Assembly (NCBI GenBank): GCA_009668925.1 | Contig: SBEK01000045.1 | Span: forward strand, 1-23,202 | Source of the DNA: Deltaproteobacteria bacterium | GTDB taxonomy: Bacteria; Desulfobacterota; Syntrophia; Syntrophales; Smithellaceae | DNA length: 23,202 bases | Direction: 5' to 3' | Shown here: positions 1 through 7,244 of the stretch, in pieces | Position numbering within the stretch: position 1 is the stretch's first letter | Layout: every line of letters begins with the position of its first letter | Notes under the pieces: model-generated | What the model was told of the DNA's origin: nothing | The model's input: only the letters and a program-made list of their open reading frames with translations | Database searches by the model: none | Made by a program: the position numbers and the translations under genes

Positions 1-236
1 AAGAAATCGCGCCCAGCACCGAACTCCGCCGGTGGTTCGGCCACGATCCCGCAAAGTGGCGGACATTTACGGCGCGCTACGTCCGTGAACTCAGAAAAAA
101 TAAACCCGTCATCGCCGAACTCCGGCGGCGCGCCGGGTCCGGTCCGGTTACACTGGTCTATGGCGCCCGCGACGAGGAGCACAATGATGCCGTTGTCCTG
201 AAGGCGTTTCTGGAATCAGACGACATGAGCGCTTAA
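1..236 (+). CDS. DUF488/YeaO-family protein, 3' fragment
   Basis: The window opens inside a gene. Reading from base 3 gives about 77 codons ending in TAA at 234-236. The fragment contains the block APSTELRRWFGHDPAKW followed by a basic helix, then PVTLVYGARDEEHNDAVVL. The WFGHDP and LVYGARDEEHN-type motifs are typical of the C-terminal half of DUF488 (YeaO-like) proteins, which are usually about 115-130 residues, so roughly a third to a half is missing off the left edge. The biochemical role of this family is not established. A hairpin lies 26 bases after the stop. The family call is from motif recognition; the start and any operon partner lie outside the window. Confidence 0.8.
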   Translation, partial: EIAPSTELRRWFGHDPAKWRTFTARYVRELRKNKPVIAELRRRAGSGPVTLVYGARDEEHNDAVVLKAFLESDDMSA

Positions 237-261
237 CGTCCGCGCTTTGAGTTTTATGGCC

Positions 262-292
262 GGTCCTCTGCGGCTCGATTTCTCAGGGGACC
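262..292 (+). terminator. Hairpin downstream of the DUF488 gene, weak terminator candidate
   Basis: GGTCCTCTG (262-270) pairs with CAGGGGACC (284-292), nine pairs including one G-T, around a 13-base loop. No T-run follows directly, only CATTTTG some ten bases on, so it is a weak candidate for an intrinsic terminator. It may instead be a stabilising 3' hairpin of the upstream mRNA. Confidence 0.3.
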
Positions 293-362
293 AACAGAAC
301 CATTTTGCCTCATTATGAATCGTTGGGAAAGTCTTCGCGCGGAGAAATGTGTGTGAACAGAG

Positions 363-601
363 TGTTGAAAACCCTGTTTTGCAGGCTGTTCCTCCGCGGG
401 CGCATTCCCGCAGGGAGGCGCACCATGTCTAAAGCTGCTTCCCTGACGGTTTTCGCCGAAGGCGAAACAAAAGGTTTAGCTGCAAGGCATCGCGAGGATC
501 GGTGAGCGGAGCGTACTTTAGAGGGAAGTGGAGAGCGAGAGCCGAAGCGTAACGCCGCAGACGCGTGCCCTTTAGGGTATGAGCCTTTTTCAACAGCCTG
601 C
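363..601. repeat. Probable intergenic repeat element with terminal inverted repeats
   Basis: This non-coding stretch is bounded by inverted repeats. TGTTGAAAA (363-371) matches TTTTCAACA (587-595), and GCAGGCTGTT (381-390) matches AACAGCCTGC (592-601). Between them lie internal hairpins: CCTCCGCGGG against CCCGCAGGGAGG (391-418, imperfect) and TTTCGCC-GAA-GGCGAAA (451-467). The mirrored words AAGCTGCTTCCCT and TTTAGAGGGAAG also occur. A short open frame at 305-505 runs through it but has no protein-like character. The structure suggests a miniature mobile element or dispersed repeat; whether it recurs in the genome cannot be seen here. The rest of the gap 237-720 holds only the flanking hairpins and terminator. 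Confidence 0.45.
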
Positions 602-638
602 TAAAAAGCCCCCCGGCTCGTGGCGACTCCGGGGGGCT
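602..638 (-). terminator. Rho-independent terminator of the 91-residue membrane protein gene
   Basis: AGCCCCCCGG (607-616) and CCGGGGGGCT (629-638) form a perfect ten-pair, GC-rich stem with a 12-base loop. On the minus strand the stem is followed by TTTTTAG (bases 607 down to 602), giving a classic intrinsic terminator about 85 bases after the stop codon at 721. It abuts the right end of the repeat element at 601. Confidence 0.8.
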
Positions 639-703
639 CGTTATATAGACAGATCATGTTTTTGTGTAGCGGCACTTACACATCTTTATTTGTTTCTTTG
701 CTT

Positions 704-725
704 CCTGATCGAACCGCCTATCAGG
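704..725 (-). other. Small hairpin over the stop codon
   Basis: CCTGAT (704-709) and ATCAGG (720-725) form a perfect six-pair dyad with a ten-base loop that covers the TGA stop (721-723, minus strand) of the small membrane protein gene. Its role is unknown; it could be chance. Confidence 0.25.
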
Positions 726-996
726 TCATCATGGTTTTTACTGCATCAATCACCGGGTTCGTAAAGAGCGCCATCAGAATGGTGTAAAGAGCGAAGGCGC
801 CGACCACTTCCGCCGTGTACATCTTGTTATACTTTCTTTTCAGGCTCACTAAAATCAGCCCGCCCACAATCAGGCAGCCCAGCTGGAAATACGGGAAATT
901 GGTGGCTCCCGCCGCCGCGTACTCTGCAAATCCAAAGGTTGCCGTCAAAAGAACAACTGCCGCCGCCGCTACGATGGTTCCTAATGTCTTTTTCAT
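721..996 (-). CDS. Small membrane protein of unknown function (91 aa)
   Basis: I do not recognise a named family. The product has a signal-peptide-like start (MKK, hydrophobic residues 5-21, then FGFA with possible cleavage before Glu25). Two further hydrophobic stretches follow at about residues 38-52 and 63-79, separated by the basic loop KRKYNKMY. It is therefore a secreted or inner-membrane protein with two or three membrane segments. The ATG at 996 is preceded on the minus strand by AAGGAGGT with eight-base spacing, an almost ideal ribosome-binding site. The gene stands alone: it has its own terminator at 602-638 and a sigma-54-like promoter at 1045-1060, and it diverges from mlaE. These signals argue for a real, possibly strongly expressed gene despite its size. 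Function unknown. Confidence 0.75.
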   Translation of the reverse strand: MKKTLGTIVAAAAVVLLTATFGFAEYAAAGATNFPYFQLGCLIVGGLILVSLKRKYNKMYTAEVVGAFALYTILMALFTNPVIDAVKTMMT

Positions 997-1044
997 GATC
1001 TGTTACCTCCTTGAGGGGTGTTTGTCTATTTGTCTTTATACTAA

Positions 1045-1060
1045 TGAAAAGTTCGTGCCA
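1045..1060 (-). promoter_or_regulatory. Sigma-54-like promoter for the small membrane protein
   Basis: On the minus strand the sequence TGGCACG-AACT-TTTCA matches the -24/-12 consensus TGGCACG-N4-TTGCA at all but one position, where T replaces G of the -12 GC pair. Transcription would start near 1034, leaving a leader of about 38 bases before the ATG at 996. The -24 half is perfect, but the mismatch falls in a strongly conserved position. An inverted repeat TTGCG-N11-CGCAA (1071-1091) lies just upstream. It is closer than usual for an activator site. Confidence 0.45.
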
Positions 1061-1221
1061 AAATTTCAAGTTGCGTCCATGATCAGCGCAACATGTCAAA
1101 ATATAATACGAATTGGCGATTATCCCGTCGGACGATAAAAGCCAAGGCTGTTCTTCCGGCACTTTTCTTTCAATGAAATGTTCAAACCCTTAAACGAAAT
1201 GTGAAAAAAGATTGGCCGTCG

Positions 1222-1246
1222 ATCGCCGGTTCAACGCGCCGGCGAT
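1222..1246. other. Hairpin in the mlaE upstream region
   Basis: ATCGCCGG (1222-1229) and CCGGCGAT (1239-1246) form a perfect eight-pair stem with a nine-base loop, about 50 bases upstream of the mlaE -35 box. No T-run follows immediately. It may be an operator or a leftover terminator. The rest of the 373-base gap 997-1369 contains the two divergent promoters and no further recognisable feature. Confidence 0.35.
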
Positions 1247-1292
1247 TCGGCGTGGGGAACTAAATTCCGCGGGCCTCTTTTTTCATTTTTCA

Positions 1293-1321
1293 TTGACAAG
1301 CATCCGGCAACCGGCTTAAAT
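1293..1321 (+). promoter_or_regulatory. Sigma-70 promoter of the mla operon
   Basis: A perfect -35 box TTGACA (1293-1298) is followed by a 17-base spacer and the weaker -10 box TTAAAT (1316-1321). Transcription would begin near 1328, about 40 bases before the mlaE start at 1370. The position and spacing are good; the -10 is imperfect. Confidence 0.6.
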
Positions 1322-1369
1322 ACGTGCGGAAGTCAAAGATTCTCCTTAAAGAATTTCCTCTACGAAAAA

Positions 1370-2539
1370 ATGAGCATTGCGATGCAGATGCCAGCCCAGA
1401 ATGATTCCCCGATCGCCCATAAGATCTCCTTCCAAAGAGAAGGGTTGAACCTTTTCATATCTCTGGAGGGGCAATTCGGCCTGAAAAATCTGACCCTCTT
1501 CGTCGCGGCCATCAAAAAGGAAATTGACAGTCAGCCGTTACAGAGCATCACCATCGATTTTTCACACGTCGTCTATCTGGACAGCGCCTCAGCCCTGGCT
1601 TTTGTGCAGATTGAAAAGGAAGCCGTCGCCAACAAGATCCCGTGCCGGCTCATCAACTTAAACGACGAATCCAAGGGAATTTTCAGTGTGATCCATGAAA
1701 GCGCGCTGACCCGTGAACCTTTCAAATCCGAGCAATCGCATGACGGCTTTGTCCGCAAGGTCGGGCAGGCGTCTCTGTATCTGGCCCGCGACTTTGTCAA
1801 TTTCGTCACGTTTATCGGCGAACTTCTGGTGGCGCTGGCTTACACGCTGACCCATCCGCGAACACTGCGCGGAAAAGACGTTCTTTTTTACGTCCAGCGC
1901 GCCGGCGTTGACGGGCTGCCCATTGTCGCTCTGATCGGTCTTTTGATGGGGCTGATTATGGCCTTCATGTCTTATCTGCAGTTCAAGCAGTTCGGCGCGA
2001 ACATTTATGTTCCCGCCCTGGTCAGTTTTGCGATGATCAAAGAACTGGGCCCTCTGATGACGGCGATTTTGGTGGCGGGCCGGTCCGGCTCCGCTTTCGC
2101 CGCGGAGATCGGCACCATGGTGGTCAATGAAGAAGTGGATGCCCTGCATACCATGGGCTTTGATCCGATCCGCTTTCTCGCAACGCCGAAGGTTCTGGCC
2201 ACGATTATCGTGGTCCCGATCCTCACGGTGTATGCGGATTTTTTCGGTATTTTCGGCGGCATGATCATCGGCGTCACCAGTCTGGACCTGACGGTCAATA
2301 CTTACGTGACCCAGTCGATCAGAACGATCCAGGTGTTCGATGTCGTCACCAGTCTGATTAAGGCGGCCGTCTTTGCCGGACTCATCTCCGCCATCGGCTG
2401 CCAGCGCGGCTTCCAGGTACGGGCGGGGGCTCAGGACGTTGGCAAATTTACGACCTCGGCCGTGGTCGCCGCGATCTTTCTGATCGTGGTCGCCGATTCC
2501 ATTTTTGCCATTATGTTATATTACGTTAAACGAATTTGA
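1370..2539 (+). CDS. mlaE: MlaE-family lipid transport permease with fused STAS (MlaB-like) domain
   Basis: This is the permease of an Mla-type ABC transporter that moves phospholipids between the inner and outer membranes. The 389-residue protein has two parts. Residues of about 18-110 look like a STAS domain (the strand-helix block IDFSHVVYLDSASALAFVQ is typical), corresponding to the separate MlaB protein of E. coli. Residues of about 150-389 are the MlaE permease, with several hydrophobic helices and the conserved cytoplasmic block EIGTMVVNEEVDALHTMGF near residue 245. E. coli MlaE is about 260 residues, so the extra length is the STAS fusion. The ATG at 1370 lacks a clear Shine-Dalgarno, so the start is less certain, though the STAS domain must be included. 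It is the first gene of the operon. Confidence 0.92.
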   Translation: MSIAMQMPAQNDSPIAHKISFQREGLNLFISLEGQFGLKNLTLFVAAIKKEIDSQPLQSITIDFSHVVYLDSASALAFVQIEKEAVANKIPCRLINLNDESKGIFSVIHESALTREPFKSEQSHDGFVRKVGQASLYLARDFVNFVTFIGELLVALAYTLTHPRTLRGKDVLFYVQRAGVDGLPIVALIGLLMGLIMAFMSYLQFKQFGANIYVPALVSFAMIKELGPLMTAILVAGRSGSAFAAEIGTMVVNEEVDALHTMGFDPIRFLATPKVLATIIVVPILTVYADFFGIFGGMIIGVTSLDLTVNTYVTQSIRTIQVFDVVTSLIKAAVFAGLISAIGCQRGFQVRAGAQDVGKFTTSAVVAAIFLIVVADSIFAIMLYYVKRI

Positions 2540-2550
2540 AGGATGATGCC

Positions 2551-3345
2551 GTGAATCCGTCGGAAAACAAAGCCGTCCTGACCGTGAAGAACCTGACGCA
2601 GCGGTTTGGCAATAACACCGTCTTCGAAAATGTGAATCTTGAGGTTTATAAGGGAGAAGTTCTGGTCATCGTGGGCGGCAGCGGGTGCGGCAAATCGACT
2701 TTGCTGAAAATCATGATCGGTCTGCAGAAGCCTCATTCCGGCCAGGTTTTGTACCAGGGAACCGATATTATCAGCGCCGAGGAAAAAGCACTCAACCGTT
2801 ACCGGCAGAATATCGGCGTCCTGTTTCAGTCCGGAGCGCTGTTCAGTTCCATGACGATTAAAGAGAATATCGAGCTTCCCCTGCAGGAGTATACCAATCT
2901 GGATAAGGAAACCATTCACCGGATCATCAAAATGAAATTAGGCATGGTCAACCTGGCCGGTTATGAGAATCATAATCCGTCCGAACTCTCGGGGGGGATG
3001 AAAAAGAGAGCGGGCATTGCCCGGGCGATGGCTCTCGACCCTCAGATCCTTTTCCTCGACGAGCTGTCGGCGGGGCTCGACCCCATTACGGCTGTGGAAC
3101 TGGACGACTTGATTATCAAGACCAATGAAGCGCTCGGAACAACCATGGTTATCGTAACTCACGAGCTGGAATCTATTTACAAAATCGCCCATAGAGTGTT
3201 AATGTTGGATAAAGAGGCCAGGGGAATCATTGCCGAGGGAAAACCCCTGGAATTGAAAGAACAGGCCACGGACCCGCGGGTGAAGAGCTTCTTCCTGCGT
3301 CAGTTGCCCGCCGAGCGTGACGAACAGAGGTTTTATGTCAGCTAA
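2551..3345 (+). CDS. mlaF: Mla ABC transporter ATP-binding protein
   Basis: This ATPase energises MlaE. From the start used here the Walker A motif GGSGCGKST is at residues 42-50, the ABC signature LSGGMKKR near 146-153, and the Walker B with catalytic glutamate (ILFLDE) at 166-171, followed by a D-loop SAGLDP. The switch histidine lies in VTHE. All catalytic elements are intact, and the C-terminal tail beyond the nucleotide-binding fold is short, as in MlaF. I chose the GTG at 2551 because AAGGA ends seven bases upstream. A TTG at 2536 would overlap the mlaE stop but has no ribosome-binding site. The gene follows mlaE by 11 bases and overlaps mlaD, indicating translational coupling. Confidence 0.92.
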   Translation: MNPSENKAVLTVKNLTQRFGNNTVFENVNLEVYKGEVLVIVGGSGCGKSTLLKIMIGLQKPHSGQVLYQGTDIISAEEKALNRYRQNIGVLFQSGALFSSMTIKENIELPLQEYTNLDKETIHRIIKMKLGMVNLAGYENHNPSELSGGMKKRAGIARAMALDPQILFLDELSAGLDPITAVELDDLIIKTNEALGTTMVIVTHELESIYKIAHRVLMLDKEARGIIAEGKPLELKEQATDPRVKSFFLRQLPAERDEQRFYVS

Positions 3346-4267
3346 GAGTTCAAAATTTATCATCGGTCTTTTTGTCATTGTCGGGGTGGTGATCTGCGCT
3401 GCTGTGATCATCTGGGTCGGTGCAGCCCGATTCTTTGTCAAAGGCTCCCTCTTCGCCGTGTACTTTGACGAATCCGTCCAGGGACTGCAAGTGGACTCGG
3501 CCATTAAATACCGGGGTGTGGAGATCGGGAAAGTGCAGAAGATAGACGTCGCCCCGGACTACCGTCTGATCGAAGTGACGATGAAAATCGACCTGGAGGG
3601 CGATTTGCCCAAGCAAACCGTCGCGTCGCTGAAAACGGCCGGCATCACCGGAATCGTTTTTATCGAACTTGACCGCATCGCACCGGGAGACCTGGCCAAT
3701 TCGCCGAAGCTCACCTTTGAATCGGACTATCCGGTTATTCCCTCGCGGAAGTCGGAAATCAGCCGTTTTCTTGCAGATACGGGCGCGATTATGCAGAACA
3801 TTAAAGATATCGATTTCAAAGGCATCTCCGACAGCCTGAAAAAGACCACCCACGCCATCGAAGACTTTGTGGCCGGCAAGCGCATCAACAACATCGTTGA
3901 TCACCTGGAATCAACATCCGTAAATCTTGATGAAACAACCTCCAAAATCAACAAGCTCGTTTCCGGAGGCAAGATGGACCGGGCCGCAAGCGAAGCTCTG
4001 GACATTTTGTCGGAGGCCCGGCAGCTGGTCGGAAAAGCCAAAAGCGACATCAAGGATTTGAATCTGCCTGAAAAATCGGAGAGGGCCGATGCCATTCTCA
4101 CGGACATCGACAGGAAGACAAAAAAGATCACCAGCGATCTGCAGGATACGTCGGAAAACCTGCGGGTCACCTCGGAAAATTTACAAAAGCTTTCCGACAG
4201 TTTAAACAAAAATCCATCGGATTTGATTTTTACACGGCCGGCGCCGCCGCGAAAGCCGATGGAATAA
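3335..4267 (+). CDS. mlaD: MCE-domain lipid-binding protein MlaD
   Basis: This is the membrane-anchored periplasmic component that carries lipid between MlaFE and the outer membrane side. The 310-residue protein starts with a short cytoplasmic tip and one membrane helix (residues about 8-30). An MCE domain follows (about 36-115, with VYFDESVQGLQVDSAIKYRG and the GVEIGKV turn). The long C-terminal part (about 140-290) is helical, probably coiled-coil, with repeated TSENL-type segments. E. coli MlaD is about 180 residues, so this is an extended form resembling MCE proteins of other lineages. The ATG at 3335 has AGAGG four bases upstream and overlaps the mlaF stop by 11 bases. An in-frame GTG at 3317 is a less likely start. 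Confidence 0.9.
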   Translation: MSAKSSKFIIGLFVIVGVVICAAVIIWVGAARFFVKGSLFAVYFDESVQGLQVDSAIKYRGVEIGKVQKIDVAPDYRLIEVTMKIDLEGDLPKQTVASLKTAGITGIVFIELDRIAPGDLANSPKLTFESDYPVIPSRKSEISRFLADTGAIMQNIKDIDFKGISDSLKKTTHAIEDFVAGKRINNIVDHLESTSVNLDETTSKINKLVSGGKMDRAASEALDILSEARQLVGKAKSDIKDLNLPEKSERADAILTDIDRKTKKITSDLQDTSENLRVTSENLQKLSDSLNKNPSDLIFTRPAPPRKPME

Positions 4268-4283
4268 TGAAAGGACTGACGTG

Positions 4284-4952
4284 ATGGAAAATTTTAGGCT
4301 TGCGCCGCGTTTTTGCGGAGCACCGGGGCAGCGTGTTTATCTGGCTGCGGCAGTTTTCTGCCTCCTGATCCTCGCCGGATGCGTTTCTAGCGGCAAACCA
4401 TCCTACAGCATAGAAAGATATCTTCTGAACTACACGCCCCCGTCCTTTAATAACCCGGCGAGGCTTCCGGTCTTTATCAAATTCAACCGCTTCTCCTCAG
4501 CCGCGGCCTACAATACCACGAGCATGATCTTTCGCAACGACCCTTACAGCCTTGATTCGTTCAACTACTCCCGCTGGGCCGTCTATCCGGCCGATATGGT
4601 AGGCGATGATCTGCTGGAAGACATGAGGACGAGCGGTCTGTTTCAGGGCGTGTTCTCCCGCTATGAGGCGGATGAAGGACGATTTGTCCTCTCCGGAAGC
4701 GTCGACGAGTTTTATCTGCGGATTGATAAAGATAAGAAGACGGCAGTCATCGGCATCAGCGTCTCTCTGCAGGACACGAGGGAAAAGGAAACCGGCAAAA
4801 GAATGATGTTTCAGAAAAAATATGCCCGCGAAGAACCCCTCACGGATTCATCGCCCCGGGGATATTGTCAGGCCGCCAGCCAGGCCATGCAGGTGGTTTC
4901 GCGCAGCATCGTAAGCGACGTTTACGCCGCCCTGCAGGTTGCCGCCAAATAA
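4284..4952 (+). CDS. ABC transport auxiliary lipoprotein (PqiC/ABC_trans_aux type)
   Basis: A 222-residue lipoprotein: a hydrophobic signal ends in the lipobox LILAGC, with the acylated cysteine at residue 33. The next residue is Val rather than Asp, so sorting to the outer membrane by Lol is expected. The mature part has the pattern of the ABC_trans_aux (DUF330/PqiC-like) family: an early SYSIERYLLNY strand, MIFRNDPYSLDSFNYSRW, a PADM-type turn, DDLLEDMRTSGLF, and a later SGSVDEFYLRID strand. Such lipoproteins partner MCE-type transporters. Here it takes the slot where many Mla operons encode MlaC. The ATG at 4284 has AAGGA eight bases upstream; a GTG at 4281 is adjacent. The spacing of 16 bases from mlaD supports one operon. 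The specific function is inferred. Confidence 0.85.
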   Translation: MENFRLAPRFCGAPGQRVYLAAAVFCLLILAGCVSSGKPSYSIERYLLNYTPPSFNNPARLPVFIKFNRFSSAAAYNTTSMIFRNDPYSLDSFNYSRWAVYPADMVGDDLLEDMRTSGLFQGVFSRYEADEGRFVLSGSVDEFYLRIDKDKKTAVIGISVSLQDTREKETGKRMMFQKKYAREEPLTDSSPRGYCQAASQAMQVVSRSIVSDVYAALQVAAK

Positions 4953-4965
4953 ACGAAGGGTCGCT

Positions 4966-5358
4966 ATGAAAGAAATAGCCATCCGCAGCCGCTCGCGGTC
5001 GGAGATGATTGATATCACGCAATTTGTGCAGGAAGCGGTCCGCGAAGAGAAAATCGCCTCCGGTATGGTGCTTGTTTACACCCCCCATACGACGGCGGCC
5101 GTCACCATCAATGAAAATGCGGACCCCGATGTTCCCCATGATATTCTGGCGGCGCTGGACCGCATCGTTCCTTTATCGGCCAATTACCGGCACGCCGAAG
5201 GCAACTCCGCCGCCCATGTCAAATCGTCGCTGGTCGGTGCGTCCGAAATGGTTGTGATTGAAAACGGACGCCTGGTCTTAGGCACCTGGCAGGCCATCTT
5301 CTTTTGCGAATTTGACGGCCCGCGAACAAGGAAAGTATACATCAGTCTTACGTTTTAA
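4966..5358 (+). CDS. yjbQ: YjbQ-family (UPF0047) protein
   Basis: A 130-residue single-domain protein, full length for the UPF0047/YjbQ family. Characteristic blocks are TPHTTAAVTINENADPDV (39-56), with His41 and the acidic cluster, and YRHAEGNSAAHVKSSLVG (74-91), with His76, Glu78 and His84. These form the presumed metal or active site. The C-terminal block is LGTWQAIFFCEFDGPR. Members show a weak secondary thiamine-phosphate synthase activity in E. coli, but the physiological role remains unclear. The ATG at 4966 is preceded by GAAGGG. It lies 13 bases after the lipoprotein gene and is probably the last gene of the mla transcript, with no obvious functional link. Its TAA lies within the first copy of a 13-base direct repeat. 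Confidence 0.9.
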   Translation: MKEIAIRSRSRSEMIDITQFVQEAVREEKIASGMVLVYTPHTTAAVTINENADPDVPHDILAALDRIVPLSANYRHAEGNSAAHVKSSLVGASEMVVIENGRLVLGTWQAIFFCEFDGPRTRKVYISLTF

Positions 5359-5414
5359 GTGTTACGTTTTAAGTAGTTAAGGAACCTAAACCTTAAAACT
5401 TAATCACTTAAAAC
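5348..5414. repeat. Direct and inverted repeats forming a hairpin between convergent genes
   Basis: TTACGTTTTAAGT occurs twice in tandem (5348-5360 and 5362-5374). ACTTAAAAC (5406-5414) is the inverted form of part of it. In addition TTAAGTAGTTAAGG (5369-5382) pairs imperfectly with CCTTAAAACTTAA (5391-5403) across the loop AACCTAAA. The structure covers the 3' ends of both yjbQ and suhB, so it may serve as a bidirectional terminator. It is AT-rich and unlike a standard GC-stem terminator. Confidence 0.45.
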
Positions 5415-6170
5415 CGTTATCATCTGTCCATGGATTAATCCGTTCGTGGCAACAAGCCCGGGCGAACTTAACGTCCATGGACCGCCCGACAAATCGGAAA
5501 TCATCCCGCCTGCCTCGCAAACCAGCAGACAACCGGCAGCCGTATCCCAGGGTTTGAGTTTCAACTCCCAGAAGCCGTCCAGGCGGCCGGCTGCCAGATA
5601 CGACAGGTCCAGCGCCGCCGCTCCCGGGCGCCGTACGGCCTGCGCCTTCATGATCATGGCTGAGAAAAAATTAACATTATTATCGGAACTGACCCGGATA
5701 TCATAAGGAAAACCAGTGGCCAGAAGGCTGCGGGACAAATCCGTTTCGGAAGAGACAGTAATCTTCTTCCCGTTTCGGAAAGCGCCTTTCCCGCGCTCAG
5801 CAAAAAACATTTCATCCCTCACGGGATCGTAAACGGCGCCCAGCACGACAACCCCGTCTTTTTCCAAAGCGATGGAGACGCAGAAGAAGGGAAATCCGTG
5901 GGCGTAATTCGTCGTGCCGTCCAGAGGATCGATAATCCAGCGGGCCGACGCCCGCTCGTTTCTCGCGGCCGATTCCTCGGACAGAATGCCGTGATCCGGA
6001 TAGCGGCGGGCGATTCTCTCGACAATCAGCGCCTCGGACATCCTGTCCGCTTCCGTAACCAGATCGATCGTCCCCTTGTAGTATACCGGGTTATGACGGG
6101 TCAGCTTTTCCGCCAGCAGAAGGCCCGCTTCCCGCGCCAGGCCTTGGATAAAATCCGTGATTTCCGCCAT
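5400..6170 (-). CDS. suhB: Inositol monophosphatase family protein
   Basis: A 256-residue Mg2+-dependent phosphatase that would hydrolyse myo-inositol-1-phosphate or a related sugar phosphate. The metal-binding set is complete: EE at residues 65-66, motif A DPLDGTTN at 81-88, and motif B WDTAAG at 208-213. The length is normal for the IMPase/SuhB group. In some bacteria SuhB also acts as an RNA-polymerase-associated factor, so the symbol is by family and the substrate is not known. The ATG at 6170 has AAAGGAGGT eight bases upstream on the minus strand, fixing the start. It is a single-gene unit, convergent with yjbQ and divergent from the rodZ-like gene. Confidence 0.9.
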   Translation of the reverse strand: MAEITDFIQGLAREAGLLLAEKLTRHNPVYYKGTIDLVTEADRMSEALIVERIARRYPDHGILSEESAARNERASARWIIDPLDGTTNYAHGFPFFCVSIALEKDGVVVLGAVYDPVRDEMFFAERGKGAFRNGKKITVSSETDLSRSLLATGFPYDIRVSSDNNVNFFSAMIMKAQAVRRPGAAALDLSYLAAGRLDGFWELKLKPWDTAAGCLLVCEAGGMISDLSGGPWTLSSPGLVATNGLIHGQMITVLSD

Positions 6171-6310
6171 GAGGCCAAACCTCCTTTGAGCATAATTATG
6201 GAGAACCTTAAACCATAAAGTGTGCGAAAAAGTAAGGATAATCTTAAAAGTTGCGCTGTATTGGAAATAATGCTAGACAAAACAAAAAAACGATTATTTG
6301 TGATAGGTTA

Positions 6311-7213
6311 ATGACGACGGAAAAGGACACTGACTCCACGACAATTGATTTAAAGAAAGCGCGGGAAGATAAGGGACTTGGCCTGAAAGATCTTTATGCG
6401 CAAACGCGCATCAGTGTCGTTAACCTGGAAGCCATTGAAAAAGGCGCTTATCACCTGCTGCCGGTTCCGCTATACGCTCGCAATTTCATCAAGATGTACG
6501 CCGATGCGTTGGGAGTGGACAGCAGACCGATTCTGCAGCGCTACGAGGATTACCTCCAATCCATTCAAGTAAAAGAAAAGGCCGATGTTTTGGAGGAATC
6601 GCCCCGGACGCCTTTTGTCGCCACGGTCAACCGGCATAAAGCGACGCTGTGGGTCTTAGGCATCATCGTCGTCATCGCCGCCGTGTCCTTCTTCGTGACG
6701 CGCTACAACAAGCCGGAAACAGACCTCCCTCATCTTGCCGAAGCTCCTAAATCCGCTCCGGTTATTACTGAAGCTGTGCCGCAAAAAGAACCTTTAACCC
6801 AGGAGATGCCTCTCGCCATCCCTCTCCCGGCTCCCGGAAATTCACCAACCCTCGGCCCGGCGGATGCGGGAACCCATCGGCCGGCACAAAATGCTCTGGA
6901 AGCGCAGGCCACGAACAACGCTGCGGCGAACACATCTCCTCCCAAAGATGAATCCAAAATAGAGGCCCTGATCGACGATGAAGAATCGTCGCTTCTCATC
7001 GCCCGCGCCACTGAAGAAACATGGATCCGGATTCAAGCCGACAATAAGGCATCTTTCCAGGTTTTGCTTAAACCGGGGGAAAGTTTCTCGTATAAAGCGG
7101 CGCGTTTCAGTATGGATATCGGCAACGCGGGAGGAGTTAAAATACAATTTAAGGGAAAAACCCTGGAAAATTTAGGCAAGTCGGGACAGGTCATTCACCT
7201 GCGTTTACCGTAA
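6311..7213 (+). CDS. rodZ: RodZ-like helix-turn-helix membrane protein
   Basis: A 300-residue bitopic membrane protein of the RodZ type, expected to link the MreB cytoskeleton to cell-wall elongation. Residues about 10-75 form an Xre-type helix-turn-helix ([20 protein letters not shown], then a [14 protein letters not shown] helix). One membrane segment is at about 110-130 ([17 protein letters not shown]). A Pro/Ala-rich periplasmic linker follows. The C-terminal beta domain (about 225-300) matches the DUF4115 pattern, with EETWIRIQ and [13 protein letters not shown] prefer the ATG at 6311; upstream residues from an ATG at 6251 lack similarity to the family. Ribosome-binding and promoter signals are weak (TTGCGC at 6251, TGCTAGACA at 6271). 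tatA follows after 31 bases. Confidence 0.85.
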   Translation: MTTEKDTDSTTIDLKKAREDKGLGLKDLYAQTRISVVNLEAIEKGAYHLLPVPLYARNFIKMYADALGVDSRPILQRYEDYLQSIQVKEKADVLEESPRTPFVATVNRHKATLWVLGIIVVIAAVSFFVTRYNKPETDLPHLAEAPKSAPVITEAVPQKEPLTQEMPLAIPLPAPGNSPTLGPADAGTHRPAQNALEAQATNNAAANTSPPKDESKIEALIDDEESSLLIARATEETWIRIQADNKASFQVLLKPGESFSYKAARFSMDIGNAGGVKIQFKGKTLENLGKSGQVIHLRLP

Positions 7214-7244
7214 ATCACAACCACAAAGAAAAAGAGGTAATATT

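Noticed and set aside
305..505. Open frame of 66 codons on the plus strand
   Set aside because: It runs through the hairpin-rich repeat element, has no ribosome-binding site, and its composition is not protein-like.
1102..1107. Perfect TATAAT as a plus-strand promoter for mlaE
   Set aside because: No acceptable -35 box lies 16-18 bases upstream and it is about 260 bases from the gene; the TTGACA promoter at 1293 is better placed.
827..1162. Open frames on both strands overlapping the small membrane protein gene
   Set aside because: They are other-frame readings; only the 721-996 minus-strand frame has a signal-like start, membrane segments and a strong ribosome-binding site.
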